This document shows, piece after piece, positions 27,351-36,760 of a stretch of DNA of 54,320 nucleotides. Position numbers and translations under genes: made by a program. Source of the DNA: Nitrospina sp. (lineage in GTDB: Bacteria > Nitrospinota > Nitrospinia > Nitrospinales > JACRGP01); contig JACAVV010000034.1 of assembly GCA_024648695.1 (NCBI GenBank), forward strand, positions 1 through 54,320, in the 5' to 3' direction. Under the pieces are notes generated by a model. The model saw nothing but the letters and a program-made list of their open reading frames with translations, was not told the DNA's origin and ran no database searches. Every line of letters begins with the position of its first letter. Position 1 is the stretch's first letter.

Positions 27351-28300
27351 AATATCTGGGTTCCGGTTTTTCCTTCCATGGCAGGGATCAGGTCGTTCAA
27401 ATTAGCGATCACGGCCCTTTTACCACCATTCTTTAAAAAGTTCAACGCCGCTTCAACCTTGGGTTTCATGCTACCCTCTGCAAATTCCCCACGGTTCAAA
27501 TATACTTCTAATTTATCAGAGGATATGTTTGAAATTGGAAAGGATTGTTCGGTATTGAAATTTAAATACGCATGATCAATTTGCGTCAGAATGATCAACT
27601 CGTCTATATCGCATTCCGTCGCCAACAGCGAACTGGTGTGGTCCTTATCAATCACCGCTTCCACTCCAGACAAAGCTCCATCGGCCGAACGGGTCACCGG
27701 CACCCCGCCGCCACCACCTCCAATGGTAATAAATCCCTGACCCAGCAAATCATAAAACAAGTCTTTTTCAATAATCTCCAGAGGTTTGGGAGACGGCACC
27801 ACGCGGCGAAAACCGCGTCCCGCATCCTCTATCATATTCCAGCCACGTTCCTTCATCAGCTTTTCCGCATTCGGTTGATCGTAATACAAGCCTATTGGTT
27901 TGGTTGGACGCTCAAATGCCGGGTCATTGGAATCAACCATAACCTGGGTGATGATAGCCGCGGCTTTTTTGGAGAGTCCTTTGGTTTTTCCGAGATTATC
28001 AAACACGTTTTGCAAAAGATAACCGATTCGGCCCTGGCTATCGGCAACACAAACATCCAGAGTGATTTGCCTGGGGAACTCGTCCCGAGTCAGTTCCTGT
28101 TGCAAAAAAATCTGGCCCACCTGGGGCCCGTTGCCGTGAGTCAGGATCATGCGATCATAACCCATTTCAATCAGGGCAATGACCCCTTGCATGCTTTTTC
28201 GGGCAATCTCGAATTCTTCTCTTTGATGGTAGTGAACCTGATCCGGGACATTGAGCGCATTGCCTCCAAAGGAAATGAGGAGACTCGGCTTGTTATTCAT
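27347..28300 (-). CDS. arcC: Carbamate kinase
   Basis: Transfers phosphate between carbamoyl phosphate and ADP, making ATP plus carbamate, or the reverse. The amino-acid-kinase fold has the family's ISFGGNAL start, HGNGPQVG and the later GGGGGVPV loop, and a length of 317. It is an odd partner: carbamate kinase is usually with arginine deiminase or purine-degradation genes, yet here it overlaps the cPGS-like gene by eight bases upstream and hydB by four downstream. The substrate source (citrulline, allantoin or oxamate pathways) is not in the window. Confidence 0.93.
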   Translation of the reverse strand: MNNKPSLLISFGGNALNVPDQVHYHQREEFEIARKSMQGVIALIEMGYDRMILTHGNGPQVGQIFLQQELTRDEFPRQITLDVCVADSQGRIGYLLQNVFDNLGKTKGLSKKAAAIITQVMVDSNDPAFERPTKPIGLYYDQPNAEKLMKERGWNMIEDAGRGFRRVVPSPKPLEIIEKDLFYDLLGQGFITIGGGGGGVPVTRSADGALSGVEAVIDKDHTSSLLATECDIDELIILTQIDHAYLNFNTEQSFPISNISSDKLEVYLNRGEFAEGSMKPKVEAALNFLKNGGKRAVIANLNDLIPAMEGKTGTQIL

Positions 28301-29621
28301 TTTCCAAAAAATGTTTCAAAACCGATACCAGATCCGGCTTTCCAATCTCTTCCAGTTCATAACGCACCCGGACGGTGGTCTTGTTGATTTTTATAATTCT
28401 GCTCAAATCGATAGGCGTTCCAATGACCACCACATCACAATCCGTGGCATTGATAGTAGTTTCCAGATCATGAATCTGGTCCTTTCCATAGCCCATAGCC
28501 GGTAATAAATTGCCGATGTGCGGATATTTCTCAAAGGTATCTTTTAGTGAACCCGTCAACCAGGGACGGGGATCAACAATTTCTTTAGCCCCAAATTTTT
28601 CAGCCGCAACGGTTCCAGCCCCGTATTTCATACCACCGTGAGTCAGGGTGGGGCCATCCTCAAGCACAAGTACCTTGCTATCCAGAATGCTTTCGGGATC
28701 GTCGACCGTCACCGGCGACGCCGCCTCGATAACCGTGGCTCCGGGATTGATGCGGCGAATATTTTTCTTTACCTGCAAAATATTTTCCCGATCCGCCGTA
28801 TCCATTTTATTGATCACCACAACATGCGCCCGTTTTAAATTCACCTCGCCGGGGAAATACGCCAGTTCGTCACCCGGCCGGTGCGGATCCGTGATCACAA
28901 TTTCCAGGTCGGGTTTATAAAAGGAGAAATCGTTGTTGCCCCCGTCCCAGACGATGACATCCGCCTCCTTTTCAGCTTCACGCAAAATCGCTGAGTAATC
29001 GACCCCAGCGTAAACCGTACAACCCATATCGATATAAGGTTCGTATTCTTCCATCTCTTCGATGGTGCACTCGTGCGTTTCAAGGTCTTCCAGACTGGAG
29101 AACCGTTGCACCTTTTGTTTATCCAGATTTCCGTAGGGCATGGCGTGACGAATGGCAACCACGCTTTGATTCCATTCCTTTAACAAACGGACAACTTTTC
29201 TTGAAGTTTGGGACTTGCCGCATCCTGTTCGAACGGCACAAATGGAAATGATTTTTTTGGAAGATGGAATCATCGAGCGTCCGGTTCCCATCAACCAGAA
29301 ATCGGCGCCTTCGGCCACCACGTCGGAGGCCTTGTGCATGACGTATTCATGCGACACATCGCTGTACGCGAAAATCACGGCATCGATGTTTTCTTTTTTA
29401 ATGAGCGTGGGTAATTGATCTTCAGGCAGAATGGGTATGCCCTCCGGGTACAGCTCTCCAGCCAGACTGGCGGGATACAGCTTTCCCTCAATACCGGGGA
29501 TTTGAGTGGCGGTGAAGGCCACCACCTCGTATGCATCCGCGTATCGGAATTGCGTGTTGAAGGTATGAAAGTCGCGGCCCGCCGCCCCCATTATGATTAT
29601 TTGTTTGCGTTTCAGGTTCAT
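28293..29621 (-). CDS. Cyclic 2,3-diphosphoglycerate synthetase-like P-loop protein
   Basis: 442 residues of the COG2403 type, predicted GTPases that include archaeal cyclic 2,3-bisphosphoglycerate synthetase. Residues 1-130 are Rossmann-like (IIIMGAAGRDFHTFNTQFR). A P-loop AVRTGCGKSQTSR follows at about 130-142, then VIWDGGNND and VVINKMDTAD. It heads the hydrogenase operon and overlaps arcC by eight bases. Whether it makes cyclic 2,3-bisphosphoglycerate or has another activity cannot be told from sequence alone. Confidence 0.8.
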   Translation of the reverse strand: MNLKRKQIIIMGAAGRDFHTFNTQFRYADAYEVVAFTATQIPGIEGKLYPASLAGELYPEGIPILPEDQLPTLIKKENIDAVIFAYSDVSHEYVMHKASDVVAEGADFWLMGTGRSMIPSSKKIISICAVRTGCGKSQTSRKVVRLLKEWNQSVVAIRHAMPYGNLDKQKVQRFSSLEDLETHECTIEEMEEYEPYIDMGCTVYAGVDYSAILREAEKEADVIVWDGGNNDFSFYKPDLEIVITDPHRPGDELAYFPGEVNLKRAHVVVINKMDTADRENILQVKKNIRRINPGATVIEAASPVTVDDPESILDSKVLVLEDGPTLTHGGMKYGAGTVAAEKFGAKEIVDPRPWLTGSLKDTFEKYPHIGNLLPAMGYGKDQIHDLETTINATDCDVVVIGTPIDLSRIIKINKTTVRVRYELEEIGKPDLVSVLKHFLENE

Positions 29622-29709
29622 CGTTTCTCAAGGAGATGCAATAGTAACAGGAATAATTTTAACGTTTCATTCAGAACGATTTTAAACTTCCAAACAAGAA
29701 TACACAATA

Positions 29710-29752
29710 GTGTCATTCTGAGGCAGAACCAGGTTAAACTTCAGGATGACAC
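29710..29752. terminator. Long hairpin between the two minus-strand operons
   Basis: Twelve-base arms GTGTCATTCTGA (29710-29721) and TCAGGATGACAC (29741-29752), pairing throughout with one wobble. It lies after the dehydrogenase gene and before the cPGS-like gene on the minus strand. The downstream tract is only moderately T-rich, so it may be a weak terminator or a REP-like element. Confidence 0.45.
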
Positions 29753-29863
29753 GCTGTACCCTTTACAGCAAAACTATTTTCATTTCAATGCTTATGCTAT
29801 AACCTGAAAAAGTTTCTTACTAAAACCATTACCAAACAATTCACATAATCTTTTTACCTTTCA

Positions 29864-30970
29864 CTAAATATGCGCCCGAAAGGCCATAGCTTGGGAAATG
29901 CGTTCCTGGGCCATTTGCAAAGCGGCATCGTGAGGTGTTACTGCACCTTTGGCCGTGCGCTCGAAAATCTCCCTGGTGTTTCCTCCAATCGTGTTTTTAA
30001 CACGCTCAAAGGCCAGAGATTCGGTCATGCCCTGGTACTCGGTGGCGGCACAAATCACGCCTCCGCTGTTGGCGATAACATCCGGAACAATCATGATTCC
30101 CCGTTGAAACATTTTCTTTGCGGCCTCGTGTGTGATCGGAATGTTGGCACCTTCCAGAACCAGTTTGGTATTCAACAGATACTGGTTCAGTTCCGTAAAA
30201 ACATCAGGCCGTGCGGCCGGAATAAATATATCAGACTCCAATGCCAGCAATTCCCCCTGACTGATGGGACTACCCAATCCGGATTCCTGTACGCTATTCC
30301 CCTGCTGTCTTGCCTTTATCAGTTCCAGAACATCCAGTCCGTCCTTGTTAACTATCGCACCTTGAGAATCGCAGGTAGCGATCAGTTTAGCTCCTTTTTG
30401 GTCCAGAAATCTGGCGACCGCTTTGCCGACATTGCCAAATCCCTGAATCACCACACGTGCGTCTTCCAATGGTAAATCGAGATAGTCACCGGCAACTTCA
30501 GCGGCAACGGCCAACCCATACCCTGTCATTCCCAGTTCGTCCAAAGGGATGCCACCCAGAACTTTGGGAAGCCCGACGGCGCGGCCAATCTCGTCGTGAA
30601 TCCAGGCCATGCAGGTTTCATCCGTCCCCATATCCGGACCGGGAATATAGTCCGTCAAATGTTTTATAGATTGGGCGAATTCGCGAACGAGGAGTTCTTT
30701 GTTTTCGCATCGGGAATTGGCCAAAATCGCGGATTTTGCACCTCCATGTGGAAGTTCGCTCAACGCATTTTTCAAGGTCATGGCACGAGCGAGACGAAAT
30801 ACTTCCCGCGTGCTGACATCGGTCGCCATCCGGCAACCTCCCACGGCCGGTCCTAATGAAATGTTATCGATCACAACGGTTGCTTTAAGACCAGACTTCG
30901 GTTCAAAAATATGAATAATTTTTTCTGGACCCAGATCATCTGCAAAATCTTCAATATAATGTGTCCTCAT
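29864..30970 (-). CDS. Glu/Leu/Phe/Val-type amino-acid dehydrogenase
   Basis: Oxidative deamination of an amino acid to its 2-oxoacid with NAD(P). Substrate-binding and catalytic lysines lie in MTLKNAL (K67) and PHGGAKS (K79), preceded by GGCRMA. The nucleotide fold has IQGFGNVGKAVA. At 368 residues it is nearer leucine dehydrogenase than the usual 410-450 residue glutamate dehydrogenase, though motifs are mixed. The open frame reaches 31099, but the ATG at 30970 with a G-rich ribosome site is preferred. It ends the por-acd operon, 29 bases after acd, suggesting it feeds 2-oxoacids to the oxidoreductase. Confidence 0.88.
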   Translation of the reverse strand: MRTHYIEDFADDLGPEKIIHIFEPKSGLKATVVIDNISLGPAVGGCRMATDVSTREVFRLARAMTLKNALSELPHGGAKSAILANSRCENKELLVREFAQSIKHLTDYIPGPDMGTDETCMAWIHDEIGRAVGLPKVLGGIPLDELGMTGYGLAVAAEVAGDYLDLPLEDARVVIQGFGNVGKAVARFLDQKGAKLIATCDSQGAIVNKDGLDVLELIKARQQGNSVQESGLGSPISQGELLALESDIFIPAARPDVFTELNQYLLNTKLVLEGANIPITHEAAKKMFQRGIMIVPDVIANSGGVICAATEYQGMTESLAFERVKNTIGGNTREIFERTAKGAVTPHDAALQMAQERISQAMAFRAHI

Positions 30971-30999
30971 GACCGTCACCCCCTTTTGGGAATTGTTTT

Positions 31000-33114
31000 T
31001 CACATAGCGATTTTTGCATCCAGAACAACCAGGCGGTCGACAAAAAGACGCACCGGGTTGAAATCGAGAGATTGCAAGGCAGGTTCCAAATCGGCCCAAC
31101 CTGCAGTCAAATTGGCAAAACCTAACAGTTTATCAAGGGCCAGCGATTTTTTACTGCGATACCCCTGGACAATCTTACCAGCCTGCGTCCGGTTAAAAGC
31201 TTTTAGTATATCTTCGTTTGAAACAGGCAATACCAGTCGTTCAATATCCTTATATAGTTCCACATAGCTCCCTCCGCTACCCAGCAACAGCACCGGGCCA
31301 AAATCCGGATCCCGGTTCATGCCAACCATTAAATCCAGTCCCGCGGGCACCTGTTCTTCGGCCCAGACCAAACCGGGCCAAGTGTCATTCATCTCCTTCC
31401 AGGCGCTAATCAGTTCTTTCGGGTCACTAACAGGTCCACGTACTGCCCCCAATTCCGTTTTATGCCGAATGTCCGGATCGTCCACTTTTAGCACCAGTGG
31501 AAAATTCAGTGATTGACTTGCGATTTGCAGGTCCTCTACTTTAAATATAGTTTTTGCTTCAGGAATTTCAACACCACAAGCCGAAAGTATTTTTTTTATC
31601 TGTCTTTCATTGAATAAAACACCTTTCCCACTGGGGCGATTCTTCAAAATATTTTCATCATAATGACAGGACGTTGCCTGTTGAAATTTTCCTGCACACC
31701 GATTGTTTTTGTTCCATGTCAGCATAAGGTTGAGAGCCCAGGCGGCTTCTTCTCCAGACCGAAAAACGGGAATGCCCATTTTGCCAAAAGCGGCTTCAAA
31801 AGATAAAAACATTCGGTCGCCATAAGTTGAAACCACCACGGGAAACCGTTCCGGTAACACGCTCTTTAATTTTTCTCCCAACTCCCAGGTAATTCCTTCT
31901 GTACCCGGCAGGGCTACCAGAAGCAGGCAATCAAACAATCCGCTTTCCAGCAAACGATCCACCACACGGACGCATTGTTCATTGGTTCCCGATCCCGTGA
32001 GATCAATGGGATTCCTTAAAGAAAAGTACTCCGGTAAATGCTGTTTCAACTCTTTCTGCAGACTCATGGGAACTTCTTTGATCTCACACGGACCCGCTTC
32101 GCACAAATCGGTGAGTAAAACGCCCATGCCCCCGCCGTTGGATACGATCAAAACCTTTTCACCTTTAAAATCTACAGGCCGCGAAAAAATTTTCAGGGCA
32201 AGGATCAGTTCTTCTAACCCCTGAACTTCGATCATCCCGGTTTGCCTGCAAACCGATCGGAACACTTCATAAGATCCTGCCAGCGATGCCGAATGTGCTT
32301 TTACAGCTTTTCCACCAGTACCCCGTTTGCCTCCTTTACAAATGATTACAGGTTTTCGCCTGGCGACCTCACGCGCAATATCCAAAAACCGCCTGCCATT
32401 CTGGAAGCCCTCCAGATACAAGCCAATCACCTTCACCTGCGGGTCCTGGGCAAATGCTTCCAAAGCATCACATTCCCCAACGTCGACGCGGTTACCAAAA
32501 TTGACAGCCCGATGCACACCCACGCCATGACCGGCCAGGCGATTCAGTATCACCGAAAGAAACGCTCCACTTTGGGAGATCAGTGCCGTCGAACCCGGTT
32601 GAGGATAATGAATTGCATTCCCGGACAAAAAGAAACTGTTGAAATGATCCGGTGCGCTAAATGTTCCAAGTCCATTGGGCCCCACGATGCGGACACCATA
32701 CTGTTTTGCCAGATCCTGCAATTCAGTTTGCAGTTGGCGGCCAGTGTCATCCGTCTCCGCAAAGCCTCCGCTTACAACAATCAAATGATGCATTCCATGG
32801 GCGGCCAGGTCCGGAACCAGTTTCGGAATGTGCGAAGCGGACAGGCATGCAATCGCAAGGTCGGTTTCTTCCGGCAACTCCGCCAGGGTCTTCACTGTAT
32901 GGAAATTAGCCAGATGCATTTCATCCGGATGCACCGCTGTAATTTTTCCTCGATAACCCTGGCCTTGCATGCTTGCTATGATCCTCCCACCGAGATTATC
33001 TTTTTTGGAAGACGCACCGATAACAGCGACTCCTTTAGGCGAGAAAAACGGCTCCAGCGAAGCCCTGTCTTTCACCGGGACCCTACCAATATTCGGTTGT
33101 GTGGTCTCATTCAT
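31000..33114 (-). CDS. ADP-forming acyl-CoA synthetase (fused alpha/beta)
   Basis: Converts acyl-CoA, ADP and phosphate to acid, CoA and ATP by substrate-level phosphorylation. The 704 residues hold a CoA-binding domain (about 20-150; VAVIGASSKKDNLGG), two succinyl-CoA-ligase-like domains (about 170-460) with the phosphohistidine likely H274 in KAHSASLAG, and a C-terminal ATP-grasp domain (about 500-704). The start overlaps the porB stop by eight bases. This is the enzyme type that makes ATP in archaeal peptide fermentation; in bacteria it is less widespread than Ack-Pta. Confidence 0.9.
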   Translation of the reverse strand: MNETTQPNIGRVPVKDRASLEPFFSPKGVAVIGASSKKDNLGGRIIASMQGQGYRGKITAVHPDEMHLANFHTVKTLAELPEETDLAIACLSASHIPKLVPDLAAHGMHHLIVVSGGFAETDDTGRQLQTELQDLAKQYGVRIVGPNGLGTFSAPDHFNSFFLSGNAIHYPQPGSTALISQSGAFLSVILNRLAGHGVGVHRAVNFGNRVDVGECDALEAFAQDPQVKVIGLYLEGFQNGRRFLDIAREVARRKPVIICKGGKRGTGGKAVKAHSASLAGSYEVFRSVCRQTGMIEVQGLEELILALKIFSRPVDFKGEKVLIVSNGGGMGVLLTDLCEAGPCEIKEVPMSLQKELKQHLPEYFSLRNPIDLTGSGTNEQCVRVVDRLLESGLFDCLLLVALPGTEGITWELGEKLKSVLPERFPVVVSTYGDRMFLSFEAAFGKMGIPVFRSGEEAAWALNLMLTWNKNNRCAGKFQQATSCHYDENILKNRPSGKGVLFNERQIKKILSACGVEIPEAKTIFKVEDLQIASQSLNFPLVLKVDDPDIRHKTELGAVRGPVSDPKELISAWKEMNDTWPGLVWAEEQVPAGLDLMVGMNRDPDFGPVLLLGSGGSYVELYKDIERLVLPVSNEDILKAFNRTQAGKIVQGYRSKKSLALDKLLGFANLTAGWADLEPALQSLDFNPVRLFVDRLVVLDAKIAM

Positions 33115-34039
33115 ATTGGCTCCAGTAAGCGTCTACCCGGCTTTGTATTTGTGCAAGAGTCTCTTCCTGCCGAACCGGAATGAACAAATGCTGAAACCTT
33201 TTTTGTCTTTCCAGATACCTTTCCACGGGCACCCGTTTGCGCGGAACCTTGTTATGCATCACCTTGCCCTCAAAAAATTCTTTCAGAGGGAAGATGCCCG
33301 TATCCCGAGCCAGTTTGGCAATCAGGTGAGTTTCCTTCGGATCAAAGCCCCAGCCCGTCGGACAAGGCGAGAGACAAATGAACAAACGCGGTCCCTTCAT
33401 CAATTTCGCTTTGGCAAACTTGTTCGCCAGGTCGATGGGCTCTCTGGGAGACACGGTGGCAATATACGTCGGGTTTTGCGCTCTCCAGATTTCGAACAGA
33501 TCTTTTTTCGGCAACTCCGCACCCGCAGGATGGAGTCCGGTGCTCGGCGCGGTTTGCGTGGCTCCCCCAAATGGAGATGCGGCAGACAGTTGAAAGCCCG
33601 TGTTGCCATAGGCTTCATTGTCGTAACAGAAGTAGATGAAATCCAGTTTGCGGTGAATCGCTGACGAGGTCGGCCCCATACCCATATCGTTGGAAGACCC
33701 GTCGCCTGCGAGAACCATCACTTGCAGGTTTTCACTTTCCGGCATATCTCCCTGCTGAATGCGAATGTCCAAGGCGTCGCGCACCCCTTGCGCCGCCGGA
33801 ACGGGTCCCCCCATAGTTGTGTACAACCAGGAACCCCGCAATGGCGTGAAGGGATAAACAGACAACAAAGTCATGCACCCTGCGGCATTACAAATAATCA
33901 CATCATCCCCCAACTCCTTTAAAGCCAGACGCAACCCTTCCAATCCTCCGCACCCCGCGCACAGGCTGGTTCCGGCGCTCAGGCTTTCGTGAGGATTCAA
34001 ATCTTTAATTTTTTTGTAGTTCGATGTGATAGCGCTCAT
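33107..34039 (-). CDS. porB: 2-oxoacid:ferredoxin oxidoreductase beta subunit
   Basis: Thiamine-diphosphate-binding subunit of a pyruvate- or branched-chain-2-oxoacid:ferredoxin oxidoreductase. Cluster cysteines are seen as CAGC (27, 30), AAGC (55) and LSPCP near residue 225, the family's proximal [4Fe-4S] pattern. The thiamine motif is LAGDGSSNDMG. The start overlaps porA by four bases (ATGA) and the end overlaps acd by eight. The substrate (pyruvate versus isovaleryl-type 2-oxoacids) cannot be settled by eye. Confidence 0.9.
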   Translation of the reverse strand: MSAITSNYKKIKDLNPHESLSAGTSLCAGCGGLEGLRLALKELGDDVIICNAAGCMTLLSVYPFTPLRGSWLYTTMGGPVPAAQGVRDALDIRIQQGDMPESENLQVMVLAGDGSSNDMGMGPTSSAIHRKLDFIYFCYDNEAYGNTGFQLSAASPFGGATQTAPSTGLHPAGAELPKKDLFEIWRAQNPTYIATVSPREPIDLANKFAKAKLMKGPRLFICLSPCPTGWGFDPKETHLIAKLARDTGIFPLKEFFEGKVMHNKVPRKRVPVERYLERQKRFQHLFIPVRQEETLAQIQSRVDAYWSQYE

Positions 34040-35271
34040 GACCTTGCCACCTCCTCGGGTTTGGCGATCCGTTCAAATTTCAGGAACGTGTTCAAATCCT
34101 GTTCTCCATACAAATAAAGCGGTCCTTCCGGTTTGGGGTTACCCAGATGCTGAATAATGGTTCCGAAATCCTCTTCACGAATGTCCTTTCCTCCGAGACC
34201 TCCTATGACCGACAGTACCTTTTGCCCGGCAGTTTTCTCCGGAAATAAAGCACTGACAATTTCCGGGTAAATAATGCCGCCTCTTCCGGGAGCGATGTTC
34301 TGGTCGATGACCGCAATTTTTTTGCAACCCTTCAAAGCTTTGGCAATCGCCTTTTCGGGGAAAGGCCGGATCATGCAAAGTTTAAGAAGCCCGGCTTTAA
34401 TTCCCTGATCCCTCAGTTTCAACACAGCGGATTTGCCTTTGGTCGCGAAGGAATTGCTCATGACAAAAACGTATTCAGCGTCTTCCATTCGAAAACTTTC
34501 CACGGGGAGGTAATAACGTCCAAACATTTCACTGAACCGCCAGGCTTTCTCGATAAACACCTTTTCTGCATGCCGTACAGCAAGATCCTGCTGAATTTTG
34601 AACCAGGAATACGTTTCTCCGCCAAAAACGGCAGACGCCCGGGCTTGAGGTTGTGAGGCCTGGAACACCGGCTGTACCGCTTTAAACTTAGGCAGAAATT
34701 TCTCGACAAGCCCCGGATCGGGAATCGATACGGGCTCGCGAGTGAACGAAAGGTAAAAGCCATCCATGTTTACCAGAACAGGCAGGCACACCTTGGGATC
34801 TTCGGCCATGTGGTAGCCGATTAGAATCAGGTCCAGAACCTCCTGACAGGTTTCGGCATGCAATTGAATGAGTCCGCTGTCGCGCGTGATGAGCACGTCG
34901 TTGTGATCCGGTTCCAGAGTGATCGGCGTTGCTAACGCCCGGGAAACGTTCACCATAACAAGAGGCACTCTCCAGCCACAAAGGGTGTGCAGGGATTCCA
35001 GCCCATGCAAAATACCCTGACTGGAAGAAGCCGTGAATACGCGAACACCGGAAGCAGACGCCGCACCTGCGGCCATGAACATGGAGTGTTCCGAATCCAT
35101 GTTGGTGAACTTACCCTGCATGGTTCCATCTGCAAACCAGCCCGCCAGAGTTTCGACGATTTCCGTTTGCGGTGTGATGGGAAACGCAGGAACATACTCG
35201 ACCCGTGCCAGGCGTGCTGCCCAGGCGGCGGCCTTGTTACCGGTCAGCATCATTTTCCGATTCGGTTTCAT
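34036..35271 (-). CDS. porA: 2-oxoacid:ferredoxin oxidoreductase alpha subunit
   Basis: Core catalytic subunit (411 residues) pairing with PorB. The N-terminal pyrimidine domain has the family's TGNKAAAWAARLA and FPITPQTEIVETLA motifs. The MDSEHSMFMAAGAASASG stretch is the conserved glutamate region, and the C-terminal domain has VIDQNIAPGRGG. It is flanked by overlapping porCD and porB. With only these three genes the complex is the compact type, not the five-subunit type used in reductive-TCA bacteria. Confidence 0.92.
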   Translation of the reverse strand: MKPNRKMMLTGNKAAAWAARLARVEYVPAFPITPQTEIVETLAGWFADGTMQGKFTNMDSEHSMFMAAGAASASGVRVFTASSSQGILHGLESLHTLCGWRVPLVMVNVSRALATPITLEPDHNDVLITRDSGLIQLHAETCQEVLDLILIGYHMAEDPKVCLPVLVNMDGFYLSFTREPVSIPDPGLVEKFLPKFKAVQPVFQASQPQARASAVFGGETYSWFKIQQDLAVRHAEKVFIEKAWRFSEMFGRYYLPVESFRMEDAEYVFVMSNSFATKGKSAVLKLRDQGIKAGLLKLCMIRPFPEKAIAKALKGCKKIAVIDQNIAPGRGGIIYPEIVSALFPEKTAGQKVLSVIGGLGGKDIREEDFGTIIQHLGNPKPEGPLYLYGEQDLNTFLKFERIAKPEEVARS

Positions 35272-36173
35272 GACCCATCCTCCGTTTCGCTAACGGTTTG
35301 AATAACATTGCCTGGGCATTCTTCGGCACAAATCATACATCCCTTGCAATGCTCGTAATCGATTTCGGGGCTCCCCGATTCCTGAACGGAAATGGCTCCC
35401 TCGGGACAACGGGCGTAGCATATCAGGCACTGGTTGCAACGCTTGTAATCAATCTCAGGCCGGTCCACACGCCAGTTACCGGTTTTCCTCAACGCCATAT
35501 TGCCAGCGGCAAGAATGATAGGTGCGGAATCGGCGGCCAGGCGTGGTTCCAGTAAAGCCAGCGACCCCGCTTTAATCACGGTTCGCTCACGTTCCTGCAA
35601 ATTTACGGAAGTCAGAGATTCAAACACCTTCTGAGCAAGCTCCTTGTTGTGTTCTATTTGTTTTTCGGCCAATCCCTGTTGTTCCAATTCGATCTCCACT
35701 GCTTCTAATAGAAAACCCATATCAATCGATCCCATCAACCGTGCTCCCACTGAGGCCAAGGCGGAACTATACAGGTTCGCTTTTTTAAGGTAATGCCGGC
35801 AAAGTGGAATCAGATTCAAGCCCACCGGAAGCGAAGGCAACTGGTAGTATTGCTGTAACGTTTCAGGGGCTAATGAAGAATTAATAAATATAGTTGTGGA
35901 CTCATCGGCCCCGTTCAATGGGACCGGACGCACGCTTTCAAGAAGAGTGGCGTCGGCGATGAGCAAAAGATCTGGAATGCCAATCGGTCCCCGCTCCAAA
36001 ACGGGTTCGGGGCTCACGCGAGTAAAAGAAGTAACGGGAGCGCCTCGCCTCTCGGCACCATAGAGAGGAAAATCCTGTGCCTGAAAACCCGCAAGAAACG
36101 CGGCGCTCCCTAAAATCTGGCCAGCGGTTTTTATTCCCTGGCCACCTCGACCATGCATTCGTATGCGTAACAT
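35268..36173 (-). CDS. 2-oxoacid:ferredoxin oxidoreductase gamma-delta fusion
   Basis: Two POR subunits in one chain. Residues 1 to about 190 match the gamma subunit (MHGRGGQGIKTAGQILG, YGAERRGAPV). After a linker, residues 235-301 are the delta ferredoxin with two [4Fe-4S] motifs: C246/249/252/256 and C276/279/282/286. It leads the operon with AGGAG before the ATG and overlaps porA by four bases. In most organisms gamma and delta are separate genes. Confidence 0.9.
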   Translation of the reverse strand: MLRIRMHGRGGQGIKTAGQILGSAAFLAGFQAQDFPLYGAERRGAPVTSFTRVSPEPVLERGPIGIPDLLLIADATLLESVRPVPLNGADESTTIFINSSLAPETLQQYYQLPSLPVGLNLIPLCRHYLKKANLYSSALASVGARLMGSIDMGFLLEAVEIELEQQGLAEKQIEHNKELAQKVFESLTSVNLQERERTVIKAGSLALLEPRLAADSAPIILAAGNMALRKTGNWRVDRPEIDYKRCNQCLICYARCPEGAISVQESGSPEIDYEHCKGCMICAEECPGNVIQTVSETEDGS

Positions 36174-36253
36174 TGCTTTTCTCCTGAATTTATCTCTCTA
36201 TATATAAGACTTCCCGGAAGAAGCCAATATTCCAAAATTCGACCATTCTAGCG

Positions 36254-36703
36254 TCACTCTGGAGCGAATTTCCCAGAGGGGCTATCGTAGAATTGTTCAT
36301 TTCCGTTCACACCATCCTCCATCACATCTTTGTACATAAGATCCCAATGACCATCCTCGTCTGTATCGAAAACATAAAACAAGGGTTGAGGAGCGGCAAT
36401 GTAGAAATAGCAATCCCATTCGTAATCAACGAAGAAAACCAGGTTGTCGGGCCAAATTCCAGCAATCGTCGCAACGGACTCTGCAGATGGGTAGGCCCGT
36501 ACGACGAATCTCAGGGTCAAATAATCAGCTCGACCGTTACCGTCCCTGTCAAAATCAACGACCAGCAAACCGGAAGGTGCGAGGTCCCAACCCATTGCGT
36601 TTGCCAAATCGGGCTCCTGAACGGGAAGAGGCACTCCCCAGACCAATCCAGGTAAAGCGGCCAAAAGCACTACCAATACAAAGAGCGTTGCAAAGCGTTT
36701 CAT
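36254..36703 (-). CDS. Small secreted protein with EF-hand-like calcium loops
   Basis: 149 residues from the ATG at 36703 (a GTG three codons earlier is possible, but GGGG sits ideally before the ATG). A signal peptide ends near VWG at residue 23. Two calcium-loop-like stretches are seen: DFDRDGNGRAD (50-60) and DTDEDGHWD (about 114-122). Such D-x-D-x-D-G loops occur in dockerin and thrombospondin-type proteins. Probably periplasmic or exported. It lies 80 bases downstream of porCD, but as a separate unit with unclear link. Confidence 0.7.
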   Translation of the reverse strand: MKRFATLFVLVVLLAALPGLVWGVPLPVQEPDLANAMGWDLAPSGLLVVDFDRDGNGRADYLTLRFVVRAYPSAESVATIAGIWPDNLVFFVDYEWDCYFYIAAPQPLFYVFDTDEDGHWDLMYKDVMEDGVNGNEQFYDSPSGKFAPE

Positions 36704-36760
36704 GACCCACACCCCCCTTCGAGGTGCAGTTCCTAAGGGATGTTATTTCTGGATTTTTCC

